NCBI GenBank assembly: GCA_934630735.1
Contig: CAKTWK010000006.1
Location: 20,251-84,250 of the forward strand
Length of the DNA stretch: 64,000 nt
Source of the DNA: an uncultured Collinsella sp.
GTDB taxonomy: Bacteria > Actinomycetota > Coriobacteriia > Coriobacteriales > Coriobacteriaceae
Direction: 5' to 3'
The notes below the pieces were generated by a model. That model was given only the letters and a program-made list of their open reading frames with translations, ran no database searches and was not told the DNA's origin. How positions within the stretch are numbered: position 1 is the stretch's first letter; every line of letters begins with the position of its first letter. Below, piece after piece: positions 7,433 to 15,941 of the stretch. The translations under genes were made by a program, and so were the position numbers.

Positions 7433-8623
7433 TTACTCAATGATCGTGGAGACGATGCCCGAACCGACGGTGTGGCCACCCTCGCGGATAGCGAAGCGCA
7501 GGCCCTCCTCCATGGCGATCGGGTGGATGAGGTCGCCCTCGATGGTGATGTGGTCACCAGGCATAGCCATCTCGGTGCCCTCGGGGAGCTTGACCGTACC
7601 GGTAACGTCGGTGGTACGGAAGTAGAACTGAGGACGATAACCATCGAAGAACGGGGTGTGACGGCCGCCCTCCTCCTTGGTCAGAACGTAGATCTCGCCG
7701 GTGAACTTGGTGTGCGGGGTAACCGAACCGGGCTTGCAGAGAACCTGGCCGCGCTCGATGTCCTCGCGCTTGATGCCGCGGAGCAGCAGACCGACGTTGT
7801 CGCCAGCCTCGCAGAAGTCCATGGACTTACGGAACATCTCGATACCGGTAACGACGGTGTTCTGGGTATCCTTGATGCCGACGATCTCGACGGGCTCGTT
7901 GAGCTTGAGCTCACCGCGCTCGACACGACCGGTAGCAACGGTACCACGGCCGGAGATGGTCATAACGTCCTCAACGGCCATCAGGAACGGGAGGTCGTTG
8001 TTACGAGCAGGCGTCGGGATGTACTCGTCGACAGCGTTCATGAGCTCGCGAATGGCGTCCATCCACTTGGCGTCGCCCTCGAGAGCGCCCAGAGCGGAAC
8101 CACGGATGACGGGGATGTCGTCGCCGGGGAAATCGTACTCGGAGAGGAGCTCACGGGTCTCCATCTCGACGAGGTCGATGAGCTCGTCATCGTCGACCAT
8201 GTCGCACTTGTTCAGGAAGACGACGATGTAGGGAACGCCGACCTGACGGGCGAGCAGGATGTGCTCGCGGGTCTGAGCCATGGGGCCGTCGGTAGCGGCG
8301 ATGACCAGGATAGCGCCGTCCATCTGAGCAGCACCGGTGATCATGTTCTTGACATAGTCAGCGTGGCCCGGGCAGTCAACGTGAGCGTAGTGACGGGCAG
8401 CAGTCTCGTACTCGACGTGGGAGACGGAGATCGTAATGCCGCGCTCGCGCTCCTCGGGAGCCTTGTCGATGTTCTCGAACGCAGTGAAGTCAGCCTTGCA
8501 GCCCTCGGTCTCGGAGAGAACCTTGGTGATGGCGGCGGTCAGCGTGGTCTTGCCGTGGTCGACGTGACCAATGGTGCCGATGTTAACATGCGGCTTAGTG
8601 CGCTCAAACTTCTCTTTGGCCAT
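7433..8623 (-). CDS. tuf: Translation elongation factor EF-Tu
   Basis: 396 residues, standard for EF-Tu. The GTPase motifs are GHVDHGKT (about 19-26), DCPGHADY (about 81-88), NKCD (about 136-139) and a GSAL segment near 174, followed by two beta-barrel domains. It delivers aminoacyl-tRNA to the ribosome. The start [14 protein letters not shown] is preceded by GAGGAGGGC; the frame is open 23 codons further upstream, but that extension lacks family similarity. A terminator follows at 7371-7406. Confidence 0.98.
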   Translation of the reverse strand: MAKEKFERTKPHVNIGTIGHVDHGKTTLTAAITKVLSETEGCKADFTAFENIDKAPEERERGITISVSHVEYETAARHYAHVDCPGHADYVKNMITGAAQMDGAILVIAATDGPMAQTREHILLARQVGVPYIVVFLNKCDMVDDDELIDLVEMETRELLSEYDFPGDDIPVIRGSALGALEGDAKWMDAIRELMNAVDEYIPTPARNNDLPFLMAVEDVMTISGRGTVATGRVERGELKLNEPVEIVGIKDTQNTVVTGIEMFRKSMDFCEAGDNVGLLLRGIKREDIERGQVLCKPGSVTPHTKFTGEIYVLTKEEGGRHTPFFDGYRPQFYFRTTDVTGTVKLPEGTEMAMPGDHITIEGDLIHPIAMEEGLRFAIREGGHTVGSGIVSTIIE

Positions 8624-8719
8624 AAAGCCCTCCTCTAAACAGGTCGTCCCCGGACGGGACTTTGCCTTTATACCATAGTGGCCTCTCAACATACTATTGA
8701 GAAGCCACCGTGTTACCTA

Positions 8720-8796
8720 TGGTAGCGGTGACTGGATTCGAACCAGTGACGCCACGGGTATGAACCGTGTGCTCTAACCAACTGAGCTACACCGCC
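8720..8796 (-). tRNA. tRNA-Met (CAT)
   Basis: Minus-strand cloverleaf with acceptor GGCGGTG/CACCGCT, anticodon loop TTCATAC and an encoded CCA. I read it as an elongator Met tRNA because the first acceptor pair is G-U rather than the initiator mismatch; a tRNA-Ile with modified C34 cannot be excluded by eye. Confidence 0.9.
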
Positions 8797-8799
8797 GGA

Positions 8800-8875
8800 T
8801 GGAGCCTGCAACCAGACTTGAACTGGTGACCTCTTCGTTACCAACGAAGTGCTCTACCGACTGAGCTATACAGGC
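8800..8875 (-). tRNA. tRNA-Thr (GGT)
   Basis: Minus-strand cloverleaf with acceptor GCCTGTA/TGCAGGC, anticodon GGT in CTTCGTTGGTAACGAAG, and an encoded CCA. It is 3 nt from tRNA-Met. Confidence 0.94.
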
Positions 8876-8885
8876 ACTTGACGGG

Positions 8886-8967
8886 TGGGAGCTATAGGAT
8901 TCGAACCTATGTAGGCAGAGCCAACGGGTTTACAGCCCGTCCCCATTAACCACTCGGGCAAACTCCC
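8886..8967 (-). tRNA. tRNA-Tyr (GTA)
   Basis: A class II tRNA with a long variable arm on the minus strand, acceptor GGGAGTT/AGCTCCC and anticodon GTA in CGGGCTGTAAACCCG. The genomic 3' end after the discriminator reads CCC, so CCA is not fully encoded. Confidence 0.93.
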
Positions 8968-9272
8968 AATCGTTCAAGTATCCGCAGGTCCTTTGGTCTT
9001 TTGGACCGCCGCCCCCGCGAACGAAAAAGATAATACGATGCAACCTTGGGGGCTGTCAACGAAAACCTCTAGATACACGGTTCCGGGCGTATCTATATAG
9101 CCGTGACCTGCGGTTTTGTTGAGTTTGGATGTGAAGGACGGTGGTTTTGGATACTGAGGTGACGTTTCCCGAGGTAACACTTTGGTGTAGTGGAGTACAC
9201 CTTCAGGATCGAACTTCGATACCGGCTTATTTGCACCTATGTATAGCTCGAGATCGGGCTTCCGTTGCAGAT

Positions 9273-9420
9273 TCGAGCGTGGATTTTCTCCCGTTTGAAA
9301 TCGAGCGTGGATGATCTCCCACTATTGGCGTGCCCCCAAGGCCAAAGTGGCAGATTATCCACGATCATTCACTAAGCGGGAGATTTTCCACGCTCGTGTG
9401 TCCGAATATCCGCGCTCGAT
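9273..9420. repeat. Second dyad repeat family, about 20-nt units
   Basis: Five degenerate units of TCGAGCGTGGATNATCTCCC: direct at 9273-9293 and 9301-9321, inverted at about 9348-9367, 9377-9397 and 9402-9420. They are not evenly spaced. The cluster ends 28 bp before phased array 2. The rest of the gap between tRNA-Tyr and this cluster (8968-9272) holds no gene I can support. Confidence 0.75.
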
Positions 9421-9448
9421 GACGATGACCAACCTCGCCCCGGCTTCA

Positions 9449-9665
9449 GTCTCGATCTGTAACAGTAAGAGGGTTATTCCCCCCCTATCTGTTACAGACC
9501 GAGATACCACGCAGCGACCCCGGCTTACGTCTCATTCTGTAACAGTAAGAACGGTATTCAGCCTCTTCCTGTTACAAATCGAGATGTTATCGGCCGTCCC
9601 TTGGCAATGTCTCGATCTGTAACTATAAGGAGGGTTTTCAGCCCGCCCGTGTTATAGATCGAGAC
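9449..9665. repeat. Phased alternating 17-nt repeat array 2 (six units)
   Basis: Six units, direct and inverted in turn, start at 9449, 9489, 9529, 9569, 9609 and 9649, each 17 nt and separated by exactly 23 nt. The direct unit is GTCTCGATCTGTAACAG; the third pair is the most diverged (CTGTAACTA, GTGTTATAGATC). Gaps inside pairs resemble one another (TAAGAGGGTTATTC, TAAGAACGGTATTC, TAAGGAGGGTTTTC); gaps between pairs do not. The unit and geometry match 2818-2954. No nearby protein gene explains it. Confidence 0.92.
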
Positions 9666-9719
9666 AAACCTGAAGCTTGGTGGGAGTCAAACCCGCTGAC
9701 ATGTCAACATAAATAGAAA

Positions 9720-9750
9720 CGGGCCCTGTCCCATAAGGGAACAGGGCCCG
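9720..9750 (-). terminator. Terminator of tRNA-Thr (TGT)
   Basis: CGGGCCCTGTCCC pairs with GGGAACAGGGCCCG around a short loop, followed on the minus strand by TTTCTATTT. Confidence 0.85.
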
Positions 9751-9759
9751 AGACTCTCA

Positions 9760-9834
9760 TGGAGCCAGTGACAGGAATCGAACCTGCAACCCACTGATTA
9801 CAAATCAGTTGCGCTACCGTTGCGCCACACTGGC
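9760..9834 (-). tRNA. tRNA-Thr (TGT)
   Basis: Minus-strand cloverleaf with acceptor GCCAGTG/CACTGGC, anticodon loop TTTGTAA with TGT, and an encoded CCA. It is a separate unit with its own terminator. Confidence 0.95.
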
Positions 9835-9986
9835 ACACTTGGCGCTTTCGCGCGAAGCCAATTAAGAATAAAGGAATTGCTGACGAGGCGCAACAGACCC
9901 TTTGACCGACCACATCTCAAAACTCTTCGTCAGAACGAATAGTTTATCTGTTCGCCAAAACCAAAAACTATTCGTTTTGGCGACGG

Positions 9987-10041
9987 CAGCCCGCAGTCCA
10001 TTGATTACAAATCAACGGGCTGACCAATTGGGAAACGGGTC
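9987..10041 (-). pseudogene. Possible tRNA-Thr fragment
   Basis: On the minus strand CCCAATTGGTCAGC is followed by GTTGATTTGTAATCAAT, a 5-bp stem with loop TTTGTAA that is identical in loop and TGT anticodon to the tRNA-Thr 150 bp away. A T-arm and acceptor are missing; AGCCCG pairs with CGGGCT instead. I read it as a tRNA relic or tRNA-like hairpin. Confidence 0.45.
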
Positions 10042-10056
10042 TCTATGGATAATCCC

Positions 10057-10734
10057 CTACCTCCCGCGCAGAGCTTTGAGCTTGGCCAGGGCATCGGGGC
10101 TCAGGCGACTGCCCAGAGTCATCTTGATCTGCGGAGCTTCCTCTGCCTCGTGAACGTCGTTATCAATCTGTTTGATCTCGTCCACCAGCATACGGCTCGA
10201 GATGCGCGTAACGCCCTTGCCCATGACGACGGCCTGGATTGTGCCGTCGCTCGACACCACGGAGCACGCGCGGCCTTCCTCGCGCGCCTCGATGCAGAGC
10301 TTCTGCACCACGGTATCGGCAGAGACGCCCGTCGGCGAAAACTCAATGCGCACGCCGCGGGCCGGTAGGTTGGGGCGCTCGCTGGAGATGTTGCCCGCGC
10401 CGTCGAACACGATCACGGCCTCGTAACGGCCCTGGGCAAACGCCGCGACATCGTTGATGAGCGCAGTACGAGCCATATCGTGGACGTCGCTGGAATACGG
10501 ATCGTCGGAATGGTCGTACACGAGCTTTTCGTAGCGCGGCGTGCAGTGAATCACGTTGTAGCCGTCGACCACCAGCAGCTCGGGCTTATTGGAGTGCACC
10601 GTCGAGACCGGATCGGCGATAGCCTGCGCAAACGCATTGCCGCCCACGCCATAGGTCGCGGCCGAAACAATTGGCTTGGCCGAGCCCTCGCCAAAGCGCT
10701 TGGCCTTGGACTTGGCGCGGTTCTTCTTGGACAT
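10057..10734 (-). CDS. yacP: NYN-domain RNase, YacP/Rae1 family
   Basis: 225 residues. A basic N-terminus of about 50 residues precedes an NYN (PIN-like) nuclease domain: LLVVDGYNVIH (about 53-63), VIVFDGAG (about 106-113), FSPTGVSADTVVQKL (about 130-145) and VSSDGTIQ (about 160-167), which supply the acidic metal ligands. In Bacillus the orthologue Rae1 is a ribosome-associated endoribonuclease encoded after rlmB, as here. It starts 4 nt after the rlmB stop. The lysine-rich extension is longer than in Rae1 and may help RNA binding (inference). Confidence 0.85.
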   Translation of the reverse strand: MSKKNRAKSKAKRFGEGSAKPIVSAATYGVGGNAFAQAIADPVSTVHSNKPELLVVDGYNVIHCTPRYEKLVYDHSDDPYSSDVHDMARTALINDVAAFAQGRYEAVIVFDGAGNISSERPNLPARGVRIEFSPTGVSADTVVQKLCIEAREEGRACSVVSSDGTIQAVVMGKGVTRISSRMLVDEIKQIDNDVHEAEEAPQIKMTLGSRLSPDALAKLKALRGR

Positions 10735-10737
10735 GCG

Positions 10738-11646
10738 CTACTCCTCCCCCATGAGCTCGCCGGCATTGCGGCGCAGCCACTCAAAGCACAGCGCGGTGGT
10801 CGCCTGGGCCACATTGAGACTCTCGGTCATGCCGCGCTGGGGAAGCTTGGTCAAAAAGTCGCATTTCTCGAGCACCAGGCGCGAGATGCCGTCGCCCTCG
10901 GAGCCCATGACGAGCGCAACGCGGCCCTCAAAGGGAGCATCCCAGCAGCTGCCCTCGGCGTGCTCGGAAGCACCGCCCACCCAAAAGCCGGCGGCCTTGA
11001 GGCCGTCAAGCGCTCGGGCGATATTGGGAACCTGCGCGATGGGCAGGTGCATGACGGCACCAGCAGAGGTTTTGTAGCTGCCCACGGTCACACCGGCGGC
11101 GCGCTTGTTTGCAATGATGACGCCCGCCGCGCCCACGACCTCGGCGGAGCGCACGATCGCACCAAAGTTGCCATCGTCGGTCACATGGTCGAGCACGACG
11201 ACGAGCGCCGGTCCGTCACCCGCGCGATCGAGGATATCGGCGACATCAGCATAGGGGAAATTACCCACCTCGAGCGCAATGCCCTGGTGAGCGCCATGGC
11301 TCGACAGCGCATCGAGCTGCGCGCGCGGCACATACTTAACGCGGACACCCGCGGCGTTGAGGTCATCGACCAGACGAGACAAAGCAGCATCGCGCTCCCC
11401 GCCCTCGGCGATGAGCGCGCACTTGATGGGAAAACCAGTGCGCAGCGCCTCGGCGGCAGCACGACGACCTTCGATAAACTCGCCCTTGGGAGCCTGAACG
11501 TTGTCGCGGTTGCGCTGCGGACGTGCGGCCTGGGTACGATCGCGCTGGCCCTTGGGAGCGGCAGCGCGATCGTTGCGGCGAATCGGACGCGAGCCAGAAG
11601 CACCCTGCTTGCCGCCACGAGGCGCACGTTTGCGATTGTCGGCCAT
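10738..11646 (-). CDS. rlmB: 23S rRNA 2'-O-methyltransferase, TrmH/SpoU family (RlmB)
   Basis: 302 residues. A basic Arg/Gly/Gln-rich tail of about 55 residues precedes the L30e-like substrate-binding domain (EGRRAAAEALRTGFPIKCAL) and the SPOUT knot domain with NFGAIVRSAEVVGAAGVI (motif 1, about 185-205), LVMGSEGDGISRL (motif 2, about 250) and MTESLNVAQATTALCFEW (motif 3, about 275). RlmB methylates G2251 in E. coli 23S rRNA; the exact target here is inferred from family and synteny with cysS and yacP. Confidence 0.9.
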   Translation of the reverse strand: MADNRKRAPRGGKQGASGSRPIRRNDRAAAPKGQRDRTQAARPQRNRDNVQAPKGEFIEGRRAAAEALRTGFPIKCALIAEGGERDAALSRLVDDLNAAGVRVKYVPRAQLDALSSHGAHQGIALEVGNFPYADVADILDRAGDGPALVVVLDHVTDDGNFGAIVRSAEVVGAAGVIIANKRAAGVTVGSYKTSAGAVMHLPIAQVPNIARALDGLKAAGFWVGGASEHAEGSCWDAPFEGRVALVMGSEGDGISRLVLEKCDFLTKLPQRGMTESLNVAQATTALCFEWLRRNAGELMGEE

Positions 11647-11684
11647 AGGACGGCCTCCTTAAAATAGATTATCAAACGAAACAA

Positions 11685-11722
11685 AAGAATCGACCGCCCA
11701 TGAATATTAATTCGGGCGGTCG
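11685..11722 (-). terminator. Terminator between cysS and rlmB
   Basis: CGACCGCCC (11691-11699) pairs with GGGCGGTCG (11714-11722), followed on the minus strand by ATTCTTTTGTTT. Confidence 0.8.
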
Positions 11723-11726
11723 GTAC

Positions 11727-11826
11727 GGGTTTTCCAAGTGCCCGAGATTGCCGTGAAAGAGGAGCGACGCGTACTTGAGTACGCGAGCGACGGTTTGAAC
11801 GGCAAGGTCGGGTGCTTGGGAAACCC
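11727..11826. repeat. 100-bp imperfect palindrome after cysS
   Basis: The arms begin GGGTTTTCCAAG and end CTTGGGAAACCC, with further matches TTGCCGT/ACGGCAA and GCGTACT/AGTACGC around the exact centre 11776/11777. It lies 7 bp downstream of the cysS stop and next to a normal terminator. It contains no ORF of note. Confidence 0.85.
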
Positions 11827-11833
11827 GCGGGGA

Positions 11834-13300
11834 TTAGAGAGTCTTAATACGAGTGCCAGCGGCTGTATCCTCGATCGTCAGCCCGAGGTCCTTGAGCTGG
11901 TCGCGGATGGCGTCGGCCAGATCCCAGTTCTTGGCGGCGCGGGCCTCGGCGCGGGCCTCGAGAATCTTGGCAGCGGCCTCGTCCACGTCGTCGCCCGTGT
12001 AGGCGACCAGGCCGGCGGCAACGCCCAGCAGGCCCAGCGGCAGCTCGACCTTGGGCTCGGGAAGCTCAACGCCAAATGTGTCGAGCAGCTCAACCAGCGT
12101 ATCGGCGGCAGCAAGCGCAGCGGCCTTGTCGGCAGCGTCGCCCGCCTGCTCCAGGTACTGGTTGCACTCGGTCACAAAGCCAAAGACGGCACCCATGGCA
12201 CCAGCGGTGTTAAAGTCGTCGTCCATGCACTCCTTAAAGGTGGCACGGGTCTCGGCGGCCTTGGCGGCAAACGCCTCGGATGCTGCCTCATCGGCATCGG
12301 CCGTCGCATGGTTCGCGGCCCAGCGCAGGTTCTCGACCGTACCGGCGATACGCGTGAGCGAGTTCTCGGCACCCTCCAGGCGCTCCCAAGAAAAGTCGAG
12401 CGGCGAGCGATAGCTCGTCTGCAGCATCAGCAGGCGCAGGGCAGCAGCGGAGTGCTGCTCGAGGACCTCGGCCAGCGTAAAGAAGTTTCCGAGCGACTTG
12501 GACATCTTCTCGCCGTCGACCAGCAGCATGCCCGTGTGCATCCAGGTGTTGGAGAAGCCCTGGTGCCAGGCGCAGGTGGCCTGGGCGCACTCGTTCTCGT
12601 GATGCGGGAAGGCAAGGTCGGAGCCGCCGCCGTGGATGTCGATCGGGGTGCCCAGGTAGCGATGCACCATGGCGGCGCACTCGGTGTGCCAACCGGGACG
12701 GCCTTCGCCCCAGGGGCTCGGCCAGCTGGGTTCGCCGGGCTTAGCGGCCTTCCACAGGGCAAAGTCGAGCGGGTCGTTCTTGTCCTCGTTCTCCTCGATG
12801 CGCGCGCCAACCATAAGGTCGTCGATGTTGCGGCCCGAGACCTGACCATAGTTGGGATCGCTGCGCACGGCAAAGTACACATCGCCGTTATCGGCTGCGT
12901 AAGCGTGGCCCTGCTCGATAAGCGTCTTGATCATAGCGATCATGGGGCCGATCTCCTTGGTGGCGCGGGGGCGCACATCGGGATCGAGCACGTTGGCAGC
13001 GCGCATGACGCCAATGAACTTGTCGGAGAACTCCGTCGCGACCTCGGCAGCCGTGCGGCCCTGCTCGTTGGCGCGCTTGATGATCTTGTCATCGACATCG
13101 GTGAGGTTCTGGGCGAACGTGACCTCGTAGCCGCTCGCGATGAGCCAGCGACGAATCACGTCAAAGCTGATGAACGTGCGGGCATTGCCGATGTGGATGT
13201 TGTCGTAGACCGTGGGGCCACACACGTACATGCGGACCTTGCCGGACTCGATGGGCTGGAACTCTTCCTTTTTATGGGTAGCGCTGTTGTAGATACGCAT
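11834..13300 (-). CDS. cysS: Cysteinyl-tRNA synthetase
   Basis: 488 residues, class I synthetase. CGPTVYDNIHIGNARTF carries the first zinc Cys and the HIGH motif; further zinc ligands lie in WHTECAAM (Cys, about 210) and FPHHENECAQA (His and Cys, about 235); KMSKSLGNF is the KMSKS loop (about 268). It attaches Cys to tRNA-Cys. It starts 3 nt after ispF, in the disA-ispD-ispF-cysS operon. The start MRIYNSATHKKEEF fits the family. Confidence 0.97.
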   Translation of the reverse strand: MRIYNSATHKKEEFQPIESGKVRMYVCGPTVYDNIHIGNARTFISFDVIRRWLIASGYEVTFAQNLTDVDDKIIKRANEQGRTAAEVATEFSDKFIGVMRAANVLDPDVRPRATKEIGPMIAMIKTLIEQGHAYAADNGDVYFAVRSDPNYGQVSGRNIDDLMVGARIEENEDKNDPLDFALWKAAKPGEPSWPSPWGEGRPGWHTECAAMVHRYLGTPIDIHGGGSDLAFPHHENECAQATCAWHQGFSNTWMHTGMLLVDGEKMSKSLGNFFTLAEVLEQHSAAALRLLMLQTSYRSPLDFSWERLEGAENSLTRIAGTVENLRWAANHATADADEAASEAFAAKAAETRATFKECMDDDFNTAGAMGAVFGFVTECNQYLEQAGDAADKAAALAAADTLVELLDTFGVELPEPKVELPLGLLGVAAGLVAYTGDDVDEAAAKILEARAEARAAKNWDLADAIRDQLKDLGLTIEDTAAGTRIKTL

Positions 13301-13303
13301 TCG

Positions 13304-13798
13304 TTACTCCTTAACGGTTTTCTGTAGCAGGCAGACGGCCCAGGCGCCAATTCCCTCGCCTTGGCCTTCCCAACCGAGCTTTTCGGTCGTGGTGGCGGCG
13401 ACGCCCACGTTTTCCACGTCGACGCCCAGGGCATGGGCAAGGTTGGCGCGCATGGCATCGCGGTGCGGAGTGATCTTGGGTTGCTGACAGGCAATGGTGC
13501 AATCGGCATCGACAAACTCAAAGCCCAGCTCGCGCGCATAGTCCATCACGCGAGCGAGCAGCACCATCGAATCGGCACCCTCGTAGGCGGGATCGGTGTC
13601 GGGGAATAGCTTGCCGATATCTCCCCCGCGGCAGGCGCCCAGAATGGCGTCGGCCAAGGCGTGCGCGAGCACATCGGCATCCGAGTGGCCCAGCAGGCCG
13701 CGCTCGTAGGGGATGTCGACCCCGCCGATGATACATCGACGCCCCTCCACCAAACGGTGGACGTCGTAGCCATGGCCAATGCGCAGGTTACTGAACAT
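13304..13798 (-). CDS. ispF: 2-C-methyl-D-erythritol 2,4-cyclodiphosphate synthase
   Basis: 164 residues, the family length. RIGHGYDVHRL near the start gives the zinc-binding Asp and His, with GHSDADVLAHALADAILGA (third ligand His) and DSMVLL following. It catalyses the fifth step of the MEP isoprenoid pathway. The ATG at 13798 gives the normal N-terminus and overlaps the end of ispD by 11 nt, so IspD and IspF are made from one message; an upstream in-frame ATG at 13831 would add residues unlike the family. Confidence 0.96.
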   Translation of the reverse strand: MFSNLRIGHGYDVHRLVEGRRCIIGGVDIPYERGLLGHSDADVLAHALADAILGACRGGDIGKLFPDTDPAYEGADSMVLLARVMDYARELGFEFVDADCTIACQQPKITPHRDAMRANLAHALGVDVENVGVAATTTEKLGWEGQGEGIGAWAVCLLQKTVKE

Positions 13799-14516
13799 GG
13801 GGAAGGTCCTCTCCCTCGGCCATGCGGCCAAGCAGAATCGCGGTTACGGGACGCAGGTCCTCGGGCACCGTCACCTTAAGGTTATCGCGCGGGCTCTGGA
13901 CGCAGCGGACGCGCCCACCCATGCGCTCGACCAGTGACGAATCGTCCGTGCCGATAAAGCCCTCGGCAATCGCCGCGGCATGGGCGCGCTTCATGGCGTC
14001 GACACTAAAAATCTGCGGCGTCTGCGCGGCCCAGTACAGCTCGCGCGGCGGCGTCTCGACGATGTTGTCGCCATCGACGATTTTGAGTGTGTCGATGGCA
14101 GGCTGGCCGCACACGACACCGTCGAGGGCACGGTCGCTCACGAGCACGTCGATAGCGTGGTCGATGGCCTCGGTCGTAATGAGCGGACGAGCGCCATCGT
14201 GAATGGCGACGTATTCAAAGCCCGCCGGCACCGCATGCACGCCGGCACGGGTGGAATCCTGACGGGTATCGCCGGCATCGGCAAAGCTGATGGGCGTGTC
14301 ATAGTCAAACGGGTCGATGGCCAGGCGGCGCATCTCGGCACGACGCTCGGCAGGGCAAACCACGACGATGTGGCCGACCTTATTGCTACGGTCAAATGCG
14401 CGGATGGACCAGCTCATAAGCGGACGGCCCGCTACATTGACGAGCTGCTTACCACCGGGGTTACCAAAGCGCTGGCCGCTGCCACCGGCAACGACCACGG
14501 CGCATACGGGCGCCAT
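13788..14516 (-). CDS. ispD: 2-C-methyl-D-erythritol 4-phosphate cytidylyltransferase
   Basis: 242 residues. The nucleotide-binding motif AVVVAGGSGQRFGNPGGKQ (about 6-24) has the conserved Gly, Arg and Lys, and IHDGARPLIT (about 105-114) the catalytic Asp-Gly-Ala-Arg. It forms CDP-methylerythritol from MEP and CTP. Its start overlaps the disA stop by one base (TAATG). Confidence 0.95.
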   Translation of the reverse strand: MAPVCAVVVAGGSGQRFGNPGGKQLVNVAGRPLMSWSIRAFDRSNKVGHIVVVCPAERRAEMRRLAIDPFDYDTPISFADAGDTRQDSTRAGVHAVPAGFEYVAIHDGARPLITTEAIDHAIDVLVSDRALDGVVCGQPAIDTLKIVDGDNIVETPPRELYWAAQTPQIFSVDAMKRAHAAAIAEGFIGTDDSSLVERMGGRVRCVQSPRDNLKVTVPEDLRPVTAILLGRMAEGEDLPHVQ

Positions 14517-15583
14517 TATGCGTTCCCCTGTTTGGTGCCCTTCATGCGGTACAGGGAGTCCGCAAGAATGGCAGGGTTGTTAACGCCAAAGTCGCCCAGG
14601 CGCTCCGGATCCTCGCTGATGTCGTCCATGAGCTCCTGCAGCGATCCATACTCGTCGACGATTTTCTCGGCCACGCCGTCGCGCACGACGGACACGCGCG
14701 AAAGCGTGCGCAGGCCCAACGGTGTCATGACGGAGTCCTCGTCCAGGTCGTCGTAACCCAGAACCGCCGCCACATGCTGCGGGTCGGACAAGTCCTTGGG
14801 CGTCATACGGCTCAGGTTGGCGCGGATCTTTTCGGCATTGGCCTCGGAAGAATCGCTCGCGTAGTCGCGAATCATCAGGTCGTACTCGGTATCCATGCTG
14901 GAGCCGGCGAGCTGCTCGAGCTGCATCTGCACGAGCTTGCCCTGGTTGCCCAACTTGACAATGCAATCCTTAAGCTCAGTCTTTGCCTGCTGCATGATCT
15001 CGAAACTCGAGAAAATGCCGGTGATGTCGGCGAGCGTAACGTAGTCGTCGAGCTCGAGGGCCGTCAGGCGCAGCAGGGAGCGATCGAGCGACTGACGGGT
15101 AGTCTGGAGCGTGGCGACGAGCTGGTTGACCGAGCTCATGATGGTGGTGACGGGCTGGATCTCGTAGCTCTTGCCGTGGACGTACACGTTGACGACGGCA
15201 CGACGAGCCGAAACCGAGATCACGATGGCGTCGGTGAGCACCGACATGCGAGCGGCAGTACGGTGACGCATGCCCGTTTCACTCGTGGCGAGCGAGGGAT
15301 CGGGATTGAGGTGGAAGTTGGCGCGCAGGATCTGGGTGAGGTCGCCATCGATGACGATGGCACCGTCCATCTTGGAAAGCTCGAACAGGCGGTTCGAGGT
15401 AAACGAAATGTTGAGCGGGAAGCCGTCGTTACCGGCAGCGAGTACGTTTTCGGTGTCGCCGACGCAGATAAGGGCACCCAGGTGACCAGCAATGATCATG
15501 TCGAGGGCGGTGCGGATCGGCTGGCCGGGGGCAGTCAGGCGAATAGCCTGTTCCATACGCTTTTGCAGCTCGTTCTTATCCAA
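14516..15583 (-). CDS. disA: Diadenylate cyclase, DNA integrity scanning protein DisA
   Basis: 355 residues. The N-terminal DAC domain has the motif DGAIVIDGD (about 72-80) and GMRHRTAARMS with the RHR signature (about 105-115). A helical linker and C-terminal helix-hairpin-helix DNA-binding region (about 290-350, including LRTLSRVSVVRDGVAEKIVDEYGSLQELMDDI) follow. DisA makes c-di-AMP from two ATP and slows when it meets branched DNA. It heads the ispDF-cysS-rlmB-yacP transcript; radA, its usual partner, is not upstream. Confidence 0.95.
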   Translation of the reverse strand: MDKNELQKRMEQAIRLTAPGQPIRTALDMIIAGHLGALICVGDTENVLAAGNDGFPLNISFTSNRLFELSKMDGAIVIDGDLTQILRANFHLNPDPSLATSETGMRHRTAARMSVLTDAIVISVSARRAVVNVYVHGKSYEIQPVTTIMSSVNQLVATLQTTRQSLDRSLLRLTALELDDYVTLADITGIFSSFEIMQQAKTELKDCIVKLGNQGKLVQMQLEQLAGSSMDTEYDLMIRDYASDSSEANAEKIRANLSRMTPKDLSDPQHVAAVLGYDDLDEDSVMTPLGLRTLSRVSVVRDGVAEKIVDEYGSLQELMDDISEDPERLGDFGVNNPAILADSLYRMKGTKQGNA

Positions 15584-15754
15584 GGCATCGCTCCCATCGT
15601 ATACGCTCCATAAACGCTAAATAGTTTCTCACGGTTTGCCCCCGCAGCGCTTGCGAAATCCGATGCTTACAGAATGAGCGAACACCGCTGGGGTAGTCAA
15701 AAGAGCCCCAACCCAAATGAGCTGCTTATGTGGTAGCATCGGGATTCACATGAA

Positions 15755-15889
15755 TGAGGGAGTAGTCGCGTGACCGGGTTCGCCTCCGGTGGCGCGGTAA
15801 GTCAACACACTGGCCGATGCGGCCTGGCTTGCCTTAATGAACGAGACTCGTGGCTGTGCGCGCAACGCGTACGCCACGGGTCTTTTTTG
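15755..15889 (+). ncRNA. yybP-ykoY manganese riboswitch with terminator
   Basis: The aptamer has the conserved GGGAGTAG near its 5' end, then GTCAACACACTGG (15801-15813) and TTAATGAACGAGACT (15834-15848), all in consensus order. The last conserved bases lead into GACTCGTGGC, which pairs with GCCACGGGTC followed by TTTTTT (to 15888), a transcription terminator. In this class Mn2+ binding stabilises the antiterminated state, so excess manganese turns on the exporter gene mntP downstream. Confidence 0.93.
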
Positions 15890-15941
15890 TTACTCCCCCA
15901 AGAGGTACACGCGGGCCCGCCCGCAGAGAGGGAGTCAGACT

